Shown here piece by piece: positions 4,750-5,649 of a DNA stretch of 5,649 nucleotides; positions within the stretch are counted from its first letter, which is position 1, and every line of letters begins with the position of its first letter. A model generated the notes under the pieces. That model ran no database searches. It was not told the DNA's origin and saw only the letters and a program-made list of their open reading frames with translations. Position numbers and translations under genes: made by a program. The stretch is from Deltaproteobacteria bacterium (lineage in GTDB: Bacteria > Desulfobacterota > Desulfarculia > Adiutricales > Adiutricaceae): assembly GCA_031277995.1 (NCBI GenBank), contig JAITLH010000076.1, positions 1 through 5,649 on the forward strand, in the 5' to 3' direction.

Positions 4750-5492
4750 TGTTAGTCCATCCGGCCGAGGCCAACAAACCCAAATCACAAAATCCCCAAC
4801 AAGATCGCTATTTGGCCCCTATTACGGGCCTTTTTACTGGCCTTCTTATCATTTCCAATATCTGTTCCAACCGTTTGGTGGTCGTGGGTCCCCTGGAGTT
4901 TGACGCGGGCACCTTGATGTTCCCGTTGACCTATATTTTTGGGGACCTCTTGACCGAGGTTTACGGTTACCAAAAGGCCCGCCGGGTCATTTGGACCGGC
5001 TTTGTGGCCCTTTTCATAAGCGCCCTTTGCCTCTACCTAGCCAGTCTCTTCCCGGCCCCGGTTGGCTACGAAACCGCCCAGGCCTGGGACCAGGCCATGA
5101 GCCTTACGCCCAGAATCGTTCTGGGTAGCCTAATCGCCTACCTGTTTGGGGAGACGGCCAACGCCATCGCCTTGGCCAAAATCAAATATAAACGTTACGG
5201 CGGCCCGGGCTTTCGTTTCATCGCCTCCACCCTGGTTGGCCAGACCCTGGACACCTTAATCTTCGCCTCCATCGCGTTTTTGGGCGTTTTGGACCAAAGG
5301 CTTTGGCTGACCCTGGTCGTTTCGAACATAATCTACAAAGTGGGCTTGGAGATTGTTTTGCTGCCCTTTACGCTTTTTTGCCTGGGCCGCCTAAAAAAAT
5401 TCGAGGGCGACCTCGGGGACGACCAAATCTTGGAAAACCCTTCCCTAAACCCCTTTAAAAAATCGAGCCCGGTCGGGGGCCAAGGGACCTAA
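4749..5492 (+). CDS. yhhQ: YhhQ-type queuosine precursor transporter
   Basis: This inner-membrane protein of the vitamin uptake/YhhQ family takes up 7-deazaguanine precursors (preQ0 or preQ1 in E. coli) for queuosine in tRNA. Diagnostic stretches are GLLIISNI (31-38), FPLTYIFGDLLTEVYGY (58-74), KARRVIW (76-82), YLFGETANA (131-139) and STLVGQTLDTLIF (160-172). About six membrane spans lie at 22-38, 44-67, 80-101, 120-145, 155-182 and 185-213. The length of 247 is slightly above the usual 220-230 because of about 20 polar residues at the front and 30 at the end. ATG 4749 is the only methionine ahead of the conserved core; a stop precedes it in frame at 4707-4709. There is no clear Shine-Dalgarno. 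No queuosine synthesis gene is in view, so salvage without full synthesis is possible but untested. Confidence 0.93.
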   Translation: MLVHPAEANKPKSQNPQQDRYLAPITGLFTGLLIISNICSNRLVVVGPLEFDAGTLMFPLTYIFGDLLTEVYGYQKARRVIWTGFVALFISALCLYLASLFPAPVGYETAQAWDQAMSLTPRIVLGSLIAYLFGETANAIALAKIKYKRYGGPGFRFIASTLVGQTLDTLIFASIAFLGVLDQRLWLTLVVSNIIYKVGLEIVLLPFTLFCLGRLKKFEGDLGDDQILENPSLNPFKKSSPVGGQGT

Positions 5493-5505
5493 TACGTTTC
5501 CAGGC

Positions 5506-5649
5506 CGCCCAAAGCCCTTTTGGCCCACGGCGCCCAAAAAAACTAAGGAACCGGTGAAATTTTTATGTCGCTTAAGGTCCTTTTGGCCCACGGCGCCCAA
5601 AAAAACTAAGGAACCAGCGAAATTTTTATGTCGCCCAAAGCCCTTTTGG
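5506..5649. repeat. 63-bp tandem repeat array running off the window
   Basis: Unit one is 5506-5568, unit two 5569-5631, and the first 18 bases of unit three end the window. Units one and two differ at six of 63 positions, four near the left end and two near the middle. The 18 visible bases of unit three match unit one, not unit two. Each unit contains a TTTTGG/CCAAAA inverted repeat (5518-5539 in unit one), a run of seven A and an ATG near its right end (5565 and 5628). The array starts 13 bases after the yhhQ stop. Because 63 is a multiple of three, any frame open in one unit stays open through all of them. Confidence 0.92.
5565..5609 (+). CDS. Repeat-encoded 14-residue mini-ORF (tentative)
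   Basis: ATG 5565 opens a frame reading MSLKVLLAHGAQKN and stops at TAA 5607-5609 inside the next unit. GGTGA (5553-5557) lies seven bases before the ATG and AAGGA (5544-5548) lies further upstream, so start signals are at least as good as those of the real genes here. The next unit begins the same frame at 5628 with MSPKALL and leaves the window. It may be a repeated copy of a downstream gene's start region, a peptide array or chance. No function can be assigned. Confidence 0.2.
   Translation: MSLKVLLAHGAQKN

Noticed and set aside
5506..5649. CRISPR array
   Set aside because: Units are contiguous 63-mers with no unique spacers between short repeats, so it is a plain tandem repeat.

Overview
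The window carries three confidently identified protein genes, all on the + strand, separated by unusually long spacers (about 600, 333 and 385 bases). All three point to a Gram-negative bacterium: an ExeA/GspA-type ATPase with a periplasmic C-terminal half, an AmpG muropeptide permease and a YhhQ-type queuosine-precursor transporter. GC-rich coding DNA full of GGCC, TAA stops on all three genes and A/C-rich spacers are compatible with a Desulfobacterota (deltaproteobacterial) lineage. That placement is an impression of style, not a proof.

Layout. Bases 1-508 hold no supportable gene. They contain an A/C-rich, G/T-poor stretch, a long two-part hairpin, a 19-bp tandem repeat and small inverted and direct repeats. 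A good sigma70-type promoter with an extended -10 (509-537) leads into a 626-residue membrane-anchored AAA ATPase (608-2488). The following spacer has a palindrome across the stop codon, more short repeats, a candidate promoter (2672-2700) and a strong hairpin just before ampG (2822-4363). ampG has an acidic, proline-rich C-terminal tail of about 88 residues. The AT-rich spacer at 4364-4748 holds a pair of imperfect 26/27-base direct repeats, a TTGACA promoter, a 16-bp perfect palindrome and a five-codon upstream ORF overlapping the start of yhhQ (4749-5492). The window then runs into a 63-bp tandem repeat array (5506 to the edge) that continues outside.

How the genes may work together. The ATPase and ampG share a plausible cell-wall theme: ExeA-family proteins act in envelope-spanning assembly and often bind peptidoglycan, and AmpG imports cell-wall turnover products. 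The long spacer and the separate candidate promoter argue against a tight operon. YhhQ brings in 7-deazaguanine precursors for tRNA queuosine and looks independently controlled.

I found no RNA gene, CRISPR array, insertion sequence or complete novel system. The points most worth following are the 63-bp array with a start codon in every unit, the ATPase with its unusual C-terminal half and a changed sensor-2 motif, and the control region of yhhQ.
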